Shown here: positions 33,394 through 42,491 of the stretch, piece after piece
Position numbering within the stretch: the first letter of the stretch is position 1
Layout: every line of letters begins with the position of its first letter
Source of the DNA: Acinetobacter sp. UBA3106
GTDB taxonomy: Bacteria > Pseudomonadota > Gammaproteobacteria > Pseudomonadales > Moraxellaceae
Length of the DNA: 64,000 bases
Assembly (NCBI GenBank): GCA_002365595.1
Contig: DFAM01000010.1
Span: forward strand, 124,001-188,000
Direction of reading: 5' to 3'
Made by a program: the position numbers and the translations under genes
The notes under the pieces: generated by a model
Told to the model about the DNA's origin: nothing
The model's input: only the letters and a program-made list of their open reading frames with translations
Database searches by the model: none

Positions 33394-34761
33394 ATGACTC
33401 AGAACACGACAGAACGCATGGACGTTCAAGAATTTATCGATGGGATTCCCGTATCCAGACTGCAAAAACTCATTATTTTGCTCTGTTTTTGTGTAGCAGC
33501 TTTGGATGGTTTTGATATTGCAGCCGTTGGATTTATTGCTCCGGCACTCATTGCCGAATGGTCGCTGACACCCGCAGATTTAGCGCCTTTATTTTTATCA
33601 GGCGTGTTTGGTCTGATGTTGGGGGCATTCTTGTTTGGTCCATTGGCCGATAAGTTTGGCCGTAAAAAGATCATTATCTGGAGCGTGGTGATTTTCAGTA
33701 TCGGTACACTCATTTCCGCATTTTCACCGAATTTAACCTTCCTGATCGTCCTTCGATTCTTAACAGGTTTAGGCTTGGGCGGGGCAATGCCAAATGCAGT
33801 CACCATCACTTCTGAATACTGCCCGACAAAACGTCGCTCGACTTTGGTTACCGTGATGTTCTGTGGCTATACCATTGGCGCAGCCATGGGCGGTTTATTG
33901 TCAGGTCAGCTCATTCAGATGATTGGCTGGCAAGGAATTCTCATCATTGGTGGAGCTGCACCCTTAGTGATTTTACCTTTGCTGTATTTCTTTATGCCTG
34001 AATCATTGCGCTTTATGGTGTTGAATAAATTCCCTAAAGAAAAAATTGATCGAGTCATTCAAAAAATGGCGCCTGAAGGTCAAGCGATCCCGGAATTGGT
34101 GGCTTCTGTAACTGAAAAACAGAATGTCAGTGTACGTGAGTTATTCAGTAAAGATTATTTCATGGGCACCATCTTGTTCTGGTGTGCATTTACCATGGGC
34201 TCAATCATTATCTATATGATTTCAAGCTGGATGCCAACCATTCTGAAAAATGAAGGCTTTGATATGCAAAGCGCTTCATGGATTACTTCAGCATTCCAGA
34301 TTGGCGGTACTGTCGGTGCACTCATCATTGCCTTCTTTATGGATAAATTAGGTCATAGTCGTACACTCACGTTCTCTTACATTATTGGTGCTATGTGTGT
34401 CCTGGCTTTAAGTTTTGGTGTTTCAAACTTAAGCACCTTGTTTATTGTCTTGGGTATCTTTGGTATTGGCGCAGGCATCAGTGGTTCACATGTGGGCATC
34501 CATGTGTTCTGTTCAAGCTATTATCCAACCCATTGCCGTTCAACCGGTGTGAGCTGGGCAGGTGGGGCAGGTCGTCTGGGTTCATTTGTCGGTTCTGGCG
34601 CCGTGGGTTGGTTAATGGTTTCAGGTCTTTCAGGTGAGCAGATTGTGAATTTATTGATGGTTCCGGCATTCTTGGCGGCAATCTCAATGTTCTTGCTGAC
34701 CCGCTTGATGAAAAAGAACAAGACAACAGAAGCACTTCAGCTACAGAAAGCAAATATCTAA
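33394..34761 (+). CDS. MFS aromatic acid:H+ symporter (AAHS family)
   Basis: A 455-residue, twelve-helix transporter of the BenK/PcaK group, importing aromatic or related carboxylates with protons. The first helix carries ALDGFDIAAVGFIAPAL with the conserved Asp pair; the helix 2-3 loop is GPLADKFGRKKI; the PTKRRSTLVTVMFCGYTIG and later CRSTGVSWAGGAGRLGS blocks are typical. The start may be ATG 33394 or a GTG four codons earlier; ATG 33418 is also possible. It ends the operator-controlled operon and is followed by a terminator. Confidence 0.9.
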   Translation: MTQNTTERMDVQEFIDGIPVSRLQKLIILLCFCVAALDGFDIAAVGFIAPALIAEWSLTPADLAPLFLSGVFGLMLGAFLFGPLADKFGRKKIIIWSVVIFSIGTLISAFSPNLTFLIVLRFLTGLGLGGAMPNAVTITSEYCPTKRRSTLVTVMFCGYTIGAAMGGLLSGQLIQMIGWQGILIIGGAAPLVILPLLYFFMPESLRFMVLNKFPKEKIDRVIQKMAPEGQAIPELVASVTEKQNVSVRELFSKDYFMGTILFWCAFTMGSIIIYMISSWMPTILKNEGFDMQSASWITSAFQIGGTVGALIIAFFMDKLGHSRTLTFSYIIGAMCVLALSFGVSNLSTLFIVLGIFGIGAGISGSHVGIHVFCSSYYPTHCRSTGVSWAGGAGRLGSFVGSGAVGWLMVSGLSGEQIVNLLMVPAFLAAISMFLLTRLMKKNKTTEALQLQKANI

Positions 34762-34790
34762 TTTTAGATAAATTTCAATACAAGACAGCT

Positions 34791-34818
34791 AACCAGCGAT
34801 GAAAATCGCTGGTTTTCT
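34791..34818. terminator. Terminator after the AAHS importer
   Basis: ACCAGCGAT and ATCGCTGGT pair perfectly around GAAA and run into TTTTC. Confidence 0.85.
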
Positions 34819-34869
34819 ATTTGAGCTGTAGCATAAAACTTTTAAGTCTTTAATCACTGCAAATTTAAA

Positions 34870-35163
34870 TCAGCCCTTATTCAATAGTGTGCGGCTTAAA
34901 GTAAAATTTGAGAGCAAACGAATCGTAAACTTATCGTCGTTGACTGTCAGGGTTCTAAACAAAGGGAAAATATAATTCTCGACAGCGTGCTTTTTAATCA
35001 CTGTTATTTTATGTTCAATGGATTTTGATCTATTCTCAAAAAACAATTCAATATATGAATTTGACCAGACCAATATAATCCTGCGCTTCATTCTATATGT
35101 ATCTATAGCAGCATTAAAAACTGAATTAAAAAATTTAGGATAGTTAAAATATTGTTTATTCAT
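34870..35163 (-). CDS. Hypothetical protein
   Basis: A possible 97-residue basic protein (MNKQYFNYPKFFNSVFNAAI...) without recognised domain, signal peptide or membrane helix. No good ribosome-binding site precedes the ATG, and composition is AT-driven. It lies alone between the importer terminator and the convergent Bcr-type gene. It may be a species-specific gene or a chance frame. Confidence 0.35.
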   Translation of the reverse strand: MNKQYFNYPKFFNSVFNAAIDTYRMKRRIILVWSNSYIELFFENRSKSIEHKITVIKKHAVENYIFPLFRTLTVNDDKFTIRLLSNFTLSRTLLNKG

Positions 35164-35447
35164 AAATTTATCTGAAGAACAGCACGACAGAATTTGGAAG
35201 GTACCCTAATAAGTTGTTAAGAAGTTCAGCAATTTTTTTTATTAAATAATCAAGAGTAATTATTTTGAATCATTTTCTTAGAGTTCATTTATCTAATTAA
35301 TCTCAGCTTGTTTTTAGAAGCCGGAATGCCTGAATAATACAGCCTGATCCAGTAGTTAATTTTCACATTTTAACCAGGAGGATGAAGCAAAAATCAGCCC
35401 AAGCTGCTCTCATACTTCGTGAGAAAACAGGAACTGAGCGCTGTAAT

Positions 35448-36656
35448 TCACGATTTAACTTGGACGACACGCAAGTGATAATGTGAAAAATAAACGCTAG
35501 GCAAAGCGGTAATGAACATAATAATGCTCATGTTTTGCAGAATATTAAACGGAAGAATAGATAAGAATACCGTCATAATAAAACCGCAGAAAAATTGGAT
35601 GCTTCCCATTAAGGCACTGGCAAGACCTGCTTGTTTGGCCTGATTTTGCATGACGATTGCCATGGAGTTAGGGCCTGTCAGTCCTATACCGCTGACCAGT
35701 AAAAATAATCCTGACAATATCAGGTAGGGTGAACTCGTATATATCCAAGCACTAAAACTAACGATAAGAATACCGGACAGTTGAACCAAGGCACCCAATA
35801 GAAATAACTGATGGACTGAATAATATTGAATTAATCGTTTATTTAAGAATGCAAATAACATTAAACCTAAAGCATTCATTCCAAACAGATACGCGAAATA
35901 CTGCTCTGGCACATTTAAGAAATGTATAAATAAATTGGAAGATGCACCGATATAACAATACAGTGTGCCGTACAATAAGGTTCCGGCAAACATGGGCAAT
36001 GCAAAAGAAGGATCTTTAAATAACTTAATATAGCTGTGCGTAATCTCTTTGGCTGAGATATTTATGCGCTTTGATTGAGCAAGCGTTTCATGAAAAAAGA
36101 AATGTACCAAAATTAAGGTAATGATACCGATTGCAGTCAGCAGATAAAAAATACTGGACCAATGGAAATACTGAATTAATAGCGCACCTAAAATTGGTGC
36201 CAAGATGGGTGCTAAACCTAATGCCAACAGCATTGTTGAAAATACTTTAGCTGACTCGGTCATATTCAGCCGGTCGCGAATTGCTGCCCGTGCGATCACA
36301 ACGCCTGCACAGCCACCTAAAGCCTGTAATACACGAAAGATGAGTAGTGCCGTCTCATTCGGAGCTATTGCACAGCAGAAACTGGCAATAATATAAATCC
36401 CCAAGCCCCAATAAAGCAGCGGCTTCCTGCCATAACGGTCACTGAGTGGACCATACACAATTTGTCCGAAAGCTAAACCCAAAAAGTAGGCACCTAGGGT
36501 ATTTGCAATAGTTTGTGTGTTGACATGATATTCGTCCGCCATCATCGGTAAAGCAGGTAAATACATGTCAGTGGATAAGGCGCTAAACGCAGTCAGCAGA
36601 GTCAGCAAAAATACCCAACCGAGTGTATACGAAGGTGCGGTTGCGGTTTGATTCAT
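35448..36656 (-). CDS. Bcr/CflA-family multidrug MFS exporter
   Basis: A 402-residue inner-membrane protein with twelve predicted helices, of the drug:H+ antiporter Bcr/CflA subfamily. Motif A is GPLSDRYGRKPLL in the first loop; RAAIRDRLN after helix 4 is the subfamily hallmark; the proline-rich TDMYLPALPMMADEY follows helix 1. Members export chloramphenicol, bicyclomycin, sulfonamides or metabolites; the substrate here is not known. It is monocistronic. Confidence 0.92.
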   Translation of the reverse strand: MNQTATAPSYTLGWVFLLTLLTAFSALSTDMYLPALPMMADEYHVNTQTIANTLGAYFLGLAFGQIVYGPLSDRYGRKPLLYWGLGIYIIASFCCAIAPNETALLIFRVLQALGGCAGVVIARAAIRDRLNMTESAKVFSTMLLALGLAPILAPILGALLIQYFHWSSIFYLLTAIGIITLILVHFFFHETLAQSKRINISAKEITHSYIKLFKDPSFALPMFAGTLLYGTLYCYIGASSNLFIHFLNVPEQYFAYLFGMNALGLMLFAFLNKRLIQYYSVHQLFLLGALVQLSGILIVSFSAWIYTSSPYLILSGLFLLVSGIGLTGPNSMAIVMQNQAKQAGLASALMGSIQFFCGFIMTVFLSILPFNILQNMSIIMFITALPSVYFSHYHLRVVQVKS

Positions 36657-37152
36657 TTTTTTCTGCCTGAAAATATAAGTTTATGGAATTCAATAAAAAT
36701 TATTTTATGGTTTGATGAGCTCTGCCATCGATCCTGTAATAGATGAAAATTCAAGTTCTTCATATGCATTTAACGGTATTCTATAAATATATTTTTAATC
36801 TATCAACTGGTTGTTTGGTTTTTTAATAAATAGGTCTCATATGTATTTTATTGTCGGGCCAAAAGCATTAAAGACCGTTTTAAAATCAGACTGGTTACAT
36901 ACCTCGAATACTAAGAGCAGCTCGGTTTTTTATGTCCGTAAATTATTGTGTGCTAGTGATTTTATTTGTTATGAAATCTGTGCAATGCAGTACATCATGT
37001 TGATGGGGTAACTTAATAGAGTTCAAAATAGAGTTCAAAATAATCAACAAAATAATAATTATGCTGTTTGCTTTTTTTCGTTATAAGGTCGATGTGCCAG
37101 ATAACCTGAGTTAGGGGTCACCCACTTAACCTCCTTTTTGGGAGTAAAGACC
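36657..37152. other. Intergenic region without a recognised gene
   Basis: About 500 AT-rich bases between the Bcr-type gene and a small exported protein. A 56-codon frame from ATG 36841 is open but unlike any protein known to me. Direct repeats of GAGTTCAAAATA occur at about 37020-37040. Confidence 0.5.
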
Positions 37153-37731
37153 ATGAATATCCCTAAAATATTAATGATTAGCGGATGGGTTGTCCTATCC
37201 GCACCTGCCATCCTGGCCGCTGAAAGCAAAGGTGGCATGCAGGCTACCTCTTCAGCATCTGACCAGAAGGCAATCGCCAGCGCAATGAGCGCAGCACCGA
37301 AAAAAGTCGGTGCAGCAGCAACTATTGTGGCCATAGGCTCAGATGGCAAGATGCGTACTTTGCGCAAAGGTAGTAATGGTTTTACCTGCATGCCTGACAA
37401 TCCGACGACCCCAGGTCCAGACCCGATGTGTATGGACAAGGCAGCCCTAGAATGGGCGGAAGCCTGGATAGGCCATAAAAAGCCAACTGTAGGTAAAATC
37501 GGCTTTATGTATATGTTAGCGGGTGGGACCGATGCCAGTAATACAGACCCTTATGCACAAAAACCTACGACCGGTAACCAATGGATCAAGACCGGCCCTC
37601 ACGTCATGATTGTCGGTGCTGAACCTGGCTTTTATGACATGTATCCAAAAAGTGCCCAACCGGATACGACTATACCTTACGTGATGTGGCCCGGAACACA
37701 ATACCAGCACTTGATGATCCCGGTTAAGTAA
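37153..37731 (+). CDS. Exported protein of unknown function
   Basis: A 192-residue protein with a signal peptide (MNIPKILMISGWVVLSAPAI, cleavage near ILA-AES). The mature part contains AAATIVAIGSDGKMRTLRKG, a Cys pair separated by a short Pro-rich segment (FTCMPDNP, DPMCMDK), GPHVMIVGAEP and PYVMWPGTQYQHLMIPV. I remember such proteins as conserved hypotheticals in several proteobacteria, but no function. ATG 37153 has GGAG at 9 bases; a TTG five codons earlier is not needed. It is followed by a 12-bp hairpin. Confidence 0.75.
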   Translation: MNIPKILMISGWVVLSAPAILAAESKGGMQATSSASDQKAIASAMSAAPKKVGAAATIVAIGSDGKMRTLRKGSNGFTCMPDNPTTPGPDPMCMDKAALEWAEAWIGHKKPTVGKIGFMYMLAGGTDASNTDPYAQKPTTGNQWIKTGPHVMIVGAEPGFYDMYPKSAQPDTTIPYVMWPGTQYQHLMIPVK

Positions 37732-37790
37732 ATGCAGATAAGACTAGGCTAGAAACTGACTCATCATTTGAAGAGAACAGCCAGTTTTCT

Positions 37791-37824
37791 ATTGCAGCAG
37801 TCCGCCTTATACGACTGCTGCAAT
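37791..37824. terminator. Perfect 12-bp hairpin between convergent genes
   Basis: ATTGCAGCAGTC (37791-37802) and its exact reverse complement (37813-37824) enclose a 10-base loop. It lies between two convergent genes and likely terminates the plus-strand transcript, though only a short AT-rich tail follows. Confidence 0.65.
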
Positions 37825-37927
37825 TTAAATTCATTTCAGAATTTAAACGATACTTCTGTAAGGTGAACTCAAAAAAGTGAGCTCAGAGCTAAGCACCAAC
37901 CAGCCATTTTTAGTTAAGAATTTTGAA

Positions 37928-38257
37928 TTATTGCTTTGTAGTTTTTGCTTGCATGTCCTGATCGGTATTCAGCCATTCAATTTTCTTCACCCGATCGTTC
38001 ACAATGGTAATGGTATACAGCATATTTTCAACTTCATAGGTATAGTCCATGGCCAGATAACGGTTTTTACCTTCTTTGAGTTCATGTGTAATCATGGAAC
38101 TTGGAGATAAATCCATACGAGTTTGCATGTCGGTATAAGAATCTCCTAACGTAATGGACTGACCGGCTGGAGTGCGTATCGACGATGTCTCATTCGCTGC
38201 ATGCGTAAATGATATTGCTGACAAAAAAATAATTAGAATTAAGTGCTTAAGTAACAT
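37928..38257 (-). CDS. Small exported protein, SmpA/DUF2845-like
   Basis: A 109-residue protein with a signal peptide (MLLKHLILIIFLSAISFTHA) and a mature domain with ITLGDSYTDMQTRM, YLAMDYTYEVENMLYTITI and a closing strand. The G-D-S/T-x-x-D/E-M/V pattern recalls BamE/SmpA-like and DUF2845 folds, which are small periplasmic domains; assignment is tentative. The first in-frame ATG is 35 codons upstream, but ATG 38257 begins a proper signal peptide and has GGGGAT ahead of it. Confidence 0.65.
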   Translation of the reverse strand: MLLKHLILIIFLSAISFTHAANETSSIRTPAGQSITLGDSYTDMQTRMDLSPSSMITHELKEGKNRYLAMDYTYEVENMLYTITIVNDRVKKIEWLNTDQDMQAKTTKQ

Positions 38258-38593
38258 GTTATCCCCAAAATAAAATGAAAAACAAAATAATAAACCAATA
38301 TAAAGAACAAAATAGCAGCAAGTCTGTAGCAAAATTATTAACAGAAATAGGGTACATACCACTTAAATTAATCTAATTTAAAACGGTTTATTGTTGTATG
38401 CACTTGCTATCTACATGAGTTCAACCAGAGTCTTGCAGAAATAAATAAACATACACTACGGAATAATCCAGGCTATCAATTCATTTAAATTAATTCTCAC
38501 ATTCAGCAAGCCAGAGAGAACTATGCTTAACCTTCGCTGCATTTAAAGCTAAACTATACTATTCAGCTGTATGTCCGTACTTGGAGTAAACTT
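38258..38593. other. Intergenic region before mrp
   Basis: About 335 AT-rich bases carrying the divergent promoters of the small exported protein and mrp. No gene or clear repeat was seen. Confidence 0.5.
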
Positions 38594-39871
38594 ATGTCGT
38601 GGCTTTCTTCGCTTAAATCTGTATTTTCACCCGCGCAAGAGGTGAAGGAGGAAGAAATCCAGAATGTGTTACAAGGCTATCTTTTGCCCAATTCCAACTA
38701 TGCCTTGAAAGACCGAATTACCCAAGTCAATGTAGAAGGGCGAGTATTACAAATCACCCTTCATACTTATCCTGAAGAAGCCGATCACCTACAAAAAATT
38801 CATGATGATTTGGCCGATGCACTGGAAAAATGCGGTATTCAAGAACTGAATATGCATGTCATTCAGCAAAAGCATCAACACGGTGAAAGCTGTTCTAACC
38901 CTGAGCATGGCAAACAGGGACATAGCTGCGCAAGTAATGCTCAGACTTCAACGGCATCTGCAGCGCAAAAACTTCCCCCTGTAGTCGATGCTGCCGGACA
39001 AGCCGCTCCAGCTGAAAGCAAACAGGAAGAAGATCCTAATAATCCACCAATCCAGAAAGCGGCACCGCAGCAAAGAGATGTGCCCAAGCATCCACGTATT
39101 CAAAACGTGATCCTGGTTTCGTCTGGTAAAGGTGGCGTGGGCAAGTCAACAACTACGGTTAACCTGGCATTGGCTTTACAAAAACTGGGGTTAAAAGTCG
39201 GGGTTTTGGATGCCGATATCTATGGGCCAAGTATTCCAACCATGCTGGGCAATGCCGGCCGCACTCCTATGATTGAAGCAGAAAATTTTGTGCCGCTTGA
39301 TGCGTATGGGATGGCTGTACTTTCTATCGGTCATTTAACTGGAGATAACAATACTCCGGTGGCTTGGCGTGGTCCCAAAGCGACTGGCGCTTTAATGCAA
39401 TTATTTAACCAGACTTTATGGCCTGACCTGGATGTATTGATGATTGATATGCCACCAGGAACAGGGGATATTCAATTAACCCTGGCGCAGCGCATTCCGG
39501 TGACCGGGGCAGTGATCGTTACCACTCCACAAAATGTTGCCTTACTGGATGCAACCAAAGGAATTGAGCTGTTTAATAAAGTTCAGATTCCGGTGATGGG
39601 CGTAGTCGAAAACATGTCGACGCATATCTGTTCTAATTGTGGTCATGAAGAACAGATTTTTGGTACAGGTGGCGGCGATAAATTGTCTGAACAATACCAC
39701 ATTCCTTTACTTGGGCGTTTACCGTTAAATGTGCAAATTCGCGAAAATGCCGATGCCGGTAAACCGTCTGTACTGGTAGGAGATGATGCGGCTGAAAGTT
39801 ATATGGCTATTGCACAAAAAATTGCCGATCAACTGCCAAAAGCAGAGAAACCACAAAACCGGATTTTCTAA
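38594..39871 (+). CDS. mrp: Mrp/ApbC iron-sulfur cluster carrier P-loop ATPase
   Basis: A 425-residue Mrp/NBP35-type ATPase that binds and delivers Fe-S clusters in the cytoplasm. The order is an N-terminal MIP18/DUF59 domain (about 20-90), a variable linker, the deviant Walker A SSGKGGVGKS (176-185), the switch DADIYGPSIPTMLG, MIDMPPGTGD, and the cluster-binding CSNC near residue 346 (HICSNCGHE). The linker holds His94, His96, Cys100, His105, His110 and Cys112, an unusual His/Cys-rich insert that might bind metal. It is transcribed alone; a terminator follows. Confidence 0.95.
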   Translation: MSWLSSLKSVFSPAQEVKEEEIQNVLQGYLLPNSNYALKDRITQVNVEGRVLQITLHTYPEEADHLQKIHDDLADALEKCGIQELNMHVIQQKHQHGESCSNPEHGKQGHSCASNAQTSTASAAQKLPPVVDAAGQAAPAESKQEEDPNNPPIQKAAPQQRDVPKHPRIQNVILVSSGKGGVGKSTTTVNLALALQKLGLKVGVLDADIYGPSIPTMLGNAGRTPMIEAENFVPLDAYGMAVLSIGHLTGDNNTPVAWRGPKATGALMQLFNQTLWPDLDVLMIDMPPGTGDIQLTLAQRIPVTGAVIVTTPQNVALLDATKGIELFNKVQIPVMGVVENMSTHICSNCGHEEQIFGTGGGDKLSEQYHIPLLGRLPLNVQIRENADAGKPSVLVGDDAAESYMAIAQKIADQLPKAEKPQNRIF

Positions 39872-39902
39872 TTTTTCTGCCTGATTAAAGCAATATCTTC
39901 GA

Positions 39903-39929
39903 AAAGTCCAACCTTGTTTGGGCTTTTTT
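39903..39929 (+). terminator. Terminator of mrp
   Basis: AAAGTCCAA and TTGGGCTTT pair (one G-T) around a short loop and run into TTTT. Confidence 0.75.
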
Positions 39930-40122
39930 ATATGTTGGATTTAGCTTGGCTTTACTATAAAAGACAATGCGACGAAACAGCAAAAAACAGCTGGGTTTTA
40001 TTAGACATTTTTACTAATTTTTAAAAATAAAGCAGATGTCGACAATAATAAAAGAGGTCTATTTTAGAGTTATAGTGCAAATTGAGATGCTAAATAATGA
40101 GAAGTGAACTAGAAAAAAATAA

Positions 40123-40662
40123 TTACTGCGAGTTTCGGCGGCGTTGATGCAGAATAATGCTCCATCGCCACAATAATCGTGTAATCACGAATAATACAAC
40201 AGCAAAAATGAAGGCTTCCAATACCAGACCGGATAATAAAATTTTTGCCAGACTCAGGTCGATATGCCCATGACCAAAGTGGGTGATCCAGTGGCTGATC
40301 TGATGCAGCACACCTAGAAGCATATCCTGATCAATCATATTGACCTGAAATATTTTGCTGCCTAACCAGAAGCCCAAATACAAGATCGGAACAAGAGTAA
40401 AAGGGTTGGTCAACCAAGCTAAACATAAACTGAGCGGGAGGTTGACTTCAAATAGCAAGACGGTCAGTACAATCAAAACACTATGAAAAGGTAAGGGTAG
40501 CATTCCCCAAAACGTACCAATAAAAACGGCTTTTGAAATGGACTTTCTGTTCACATACCAAAGTAAAGGATTTAAAGTACGCTGACCAAAAATCTTCATT
40601 ACTTTCATCCCAGCAACTTTTTGTGGTGAGGGAAGCCATGACTGAAAGAACTGTTTTGCCAT
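40123..40662 (-). CDS. DUF2062 membrane protein
   Basis: A 179-residue protein with the DUF2062 pattern: SISKAVFIGTFWGMLPLPFH, then LPLSLCLAWLTNPFTLVPIL (N-P-F/x-T), and a final transmembrane helix. Members are small inner-membrane proteins of unknown role. ATG 40662 is used; an in-frame GTG five codons earlier would add MAHIF. It is monocistronic and convergent with mrp. Confidence 0.85.
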   Translation of the reverse strand: MAKQFFQSWLPSPQKVAGMKVMKIFGQRTLNPLLWYVNRKSISKAVFIGTFWGMLPLPFHSVLIVLTVLLFEVNLPLSLCLAWLTNPFTLVPILYLGFWLGSKIFQVNMIDQDMLLGVLHQISHWITHFGHGHIDLSLAKILLSGLVLEAFIFAVVLFVITRLLWRWSIILHQRRRNSQ

Positions 40663-40941
40663 AAAAATGTGGGCCACTTAAATGATGAAGTATTGTGCCT
40701 GAATCCACCCTTGCGGGACAGGTCAAGTTCGGTCAATGTAAATGATTAACCTTAAAAAAGAATTTATTGAAACTTTTTCTAACAAATGACTCATAAGTTG
40801 AACTGCAATAATATATTTTAATTAATTGAAATTTAAATAATTTATAAAAAATATTCTACGTTTTTAAAAGATATAAAATTTCTGATTTGCTAAGTACAAT
40901 AAAACTGATTACTCTTCGCGCACTCTATAGAGAGATCGCAT

Positions 40942-41535
40942 ATGATTTCATGGTTATTCATTGGTTTGGTTATTACCATTTTATTAACGCCTGGCCCAAC
41001 AAATACCTTACTGGCATCTTCCGGTATTCAGGTCGGTGTACGTAAATCATTACGATTGATTCCTGCTGAAGCGACTGGTTATTTAATTGCAATTACGGTT
41101 TGGGGCATGATCATTGGCAGCGTTTCAGCTAAATTTCCAATATTGCCGACTATTTTAAAATTACTGAGCGCGTGCTATATCATTTTTCTGGCGATTAAAC
41201 TCTGGAAAACTGCAGATATTGAAGCAAGTTTTAATCTGCCGGCTATTCGTGCGCGTGAATTGTTTTGTGCGACTTTACTCAATCCTAAGGCCTTGCTGTT
41301 TGCTTCGGCTATATTTCCGGGCACAGCCTGGCTATCCGTGAATAATTATTTAGTCCATATTGCCATGTTTCTGGTGTTAATTGTGCCCATTGCCTTATTC
41401 TGGACATTTATTGGCTCAATTCTGGCATCAAATAAAGTGCGTTGGTTAAATCAATCCAATTTGCAAAAAACTGCTTCTTTAATTTTGGTGAGTTTCTCTA
41501 TCCCTCTCGGTTATTCAGCAATTTTAAGTCTTTAA
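40942..41535 (+). CDS. LysE-family amino-acid exporter
   Basis: A 197-residue, six-helix transporter of the LysE/RhtB superfamily. The N-terminus has the hallmark LLTPGPTNTLLASSGIQVG (family G-P-x-x-x), and CATLLNPKALLFASAIFPG matches the conserved N-P-K-A block. Such proteins export amino acids or analogues; the substrate cannot be told. ATG follows AGAGAGATCGCAT. Confidence 0.88.
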   Translation: MISWLFIGLVITILLTPGPTNTLLASSGIQVGVRKSLRLIPAEATGYLIAITVWGMIIGSVSAKFPILPTILKLLSACYIIFLAIKLWKTADIEASFNLPAIRARELFCATLLNPKALLFASAIFPGTAWLSVNNYLVHIAMFLVLIVPIALFWTFIGSILASNKVRWLNQSNLQKTASLILVSFSIPLGYSAILSL

Positions 41536-41676
41536 GCTTTTAAGTCTTGAAATCAGGGCGATGAAAATACATATTTTGTAAAAAATCACCTCATCGCCTG
41601 ATCATTATTTTCATTGCAGTCAATTTCAGTTAAAGTACAGCGCAATAATCGAATTAACTATTTTTGGATAGAAATA

Positions 41677-42246
41677 ATGGCAATTAAGTCTGATCGTTGG
41701 ATTCGCGAAATGAGCGAAAAACACGGCATGATTGAACCGTATGCAGAAAACCAGGTACGTTATGATGAAACGGGTGAAAAACTCATTTCTTATGGCGTTT
41801 CAAGTTATGGTTATGATGTTCGTTGCGCCCGTGAATTTAAAGTATTTACCAATGTACATTCAGCCATTGTCGATCCAAAACATTTTGATGAAAAAAGCTT
41901 TATCGATATTGAATCAGATGTTTGCATTATTCCGCCCAACTCTTTTGCCTTGGCCCGTACGGTCGAATATTTCCGTATTCCGCGTAATGTATTGACGGTA
42001 TGTTTAGGTAAGTCCACTTATGCACGCTGCGGTATTATTGTAAACGTTACTCCGCTGGAACCTGAGTGGGAAGGCCATGTAACCCTGGAATTTTCAAATA
42101 CCACCAACTTGCCAGCACGTATTTATGCAGGTGAGGGCGTGGCGCAAATGTTGTTCTTTGAATCTGATGAAGTATGTGAAACCTCTTATAAAGACCGTGG
42201 TGGTAAATACCAAGGACAAACCGGTGTGACCTTGCCGAAAGCATAA
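41677..42246 (+). CDS. dcd: dCTP deaminase
   Basis: A 189-residue dCTP deaminase producing dUTP for thymidylate synthesis. Length is exactly that of the bacterial enzyme. Motifs are SYGVSSYGYDVR, the catalytic Glu in the ITPLEPEWEGHVTLE-like block (NVTPLEPEWEGHVTLEFSNT) and GVAQMLFFES, RGGKYQGQTGVTLPK. An upstream frame adds 21 residues, but MAIKSDRWIREMSE is the family start. A strong terminator follows. Confidence 0.97.
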   Translation: MAIKSDRWIREMSEKHGMIEPYAENQVRYDETGEKLISYGVSSYGYDVRCAREFKVFTNVHSAIVDPKHFDEKSFIDIESDVCIIPPNSFALARTVEYFRIPRNVLTVCLGKSTYARCGIIVNVTPLEPEWEGHVTLEFSNTTNLPARIYAGEGVAQMLFFESDEVCETSYKDRGGKYQGQTGVTLPKA

Positions 42247-42260
42247 ATATTATAAATAAT

Positions 42261-42296
42261 TGAATAAGCGGATCATTTTGGTCCGCTTATTTTTTA
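42261..42296 (+). terminator. Terminator of dcd
   Basis: AATAAGCGGATC pairs with GGTCCGCTTATT around a short loop and runs into TTTTTTAT. Confidence 0.9.
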
Positions 42297-42491
42297 TGGA
42301 ATTCATTCATCGGAAACTGCGTTCATTCGACCAGTTTTTTTTGCAATTGCAATAATATTCAGCATAATAAAAAGTTGTACAGACTTGGTAAAAACATTGT
42401 CGTAATGACAAATAAGTAAAAATTCGGCATACCAAGCACAGGATGAATTAAAAATAATGATGCGGAGCATCTGATAAAAAGGAAGGTCGTG

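Noticed and set aside
36797..36822. CAACTGGTTGTTTGGTTT as a sixth TetR operator
   Set aside because: It has GGTTG-like words but no dyad symmetry matching CAACC-N8-GGTTG, and lies outside the island upstream of an unrelated Bcr-type gene.
36841..37011. A 56-codon open frame in the intergenic region after the Bcr-type gene
   Set aside because: No family resemblance, no clear ribosome-binding site and AT-driven composition.
37059..37152. Regulatory hairpin before the 192-aa exported protein
   Set aside because: Only a short ACCTCC/GGGAGT pairing overlapping the ribosome-binding site; too weak to claim.
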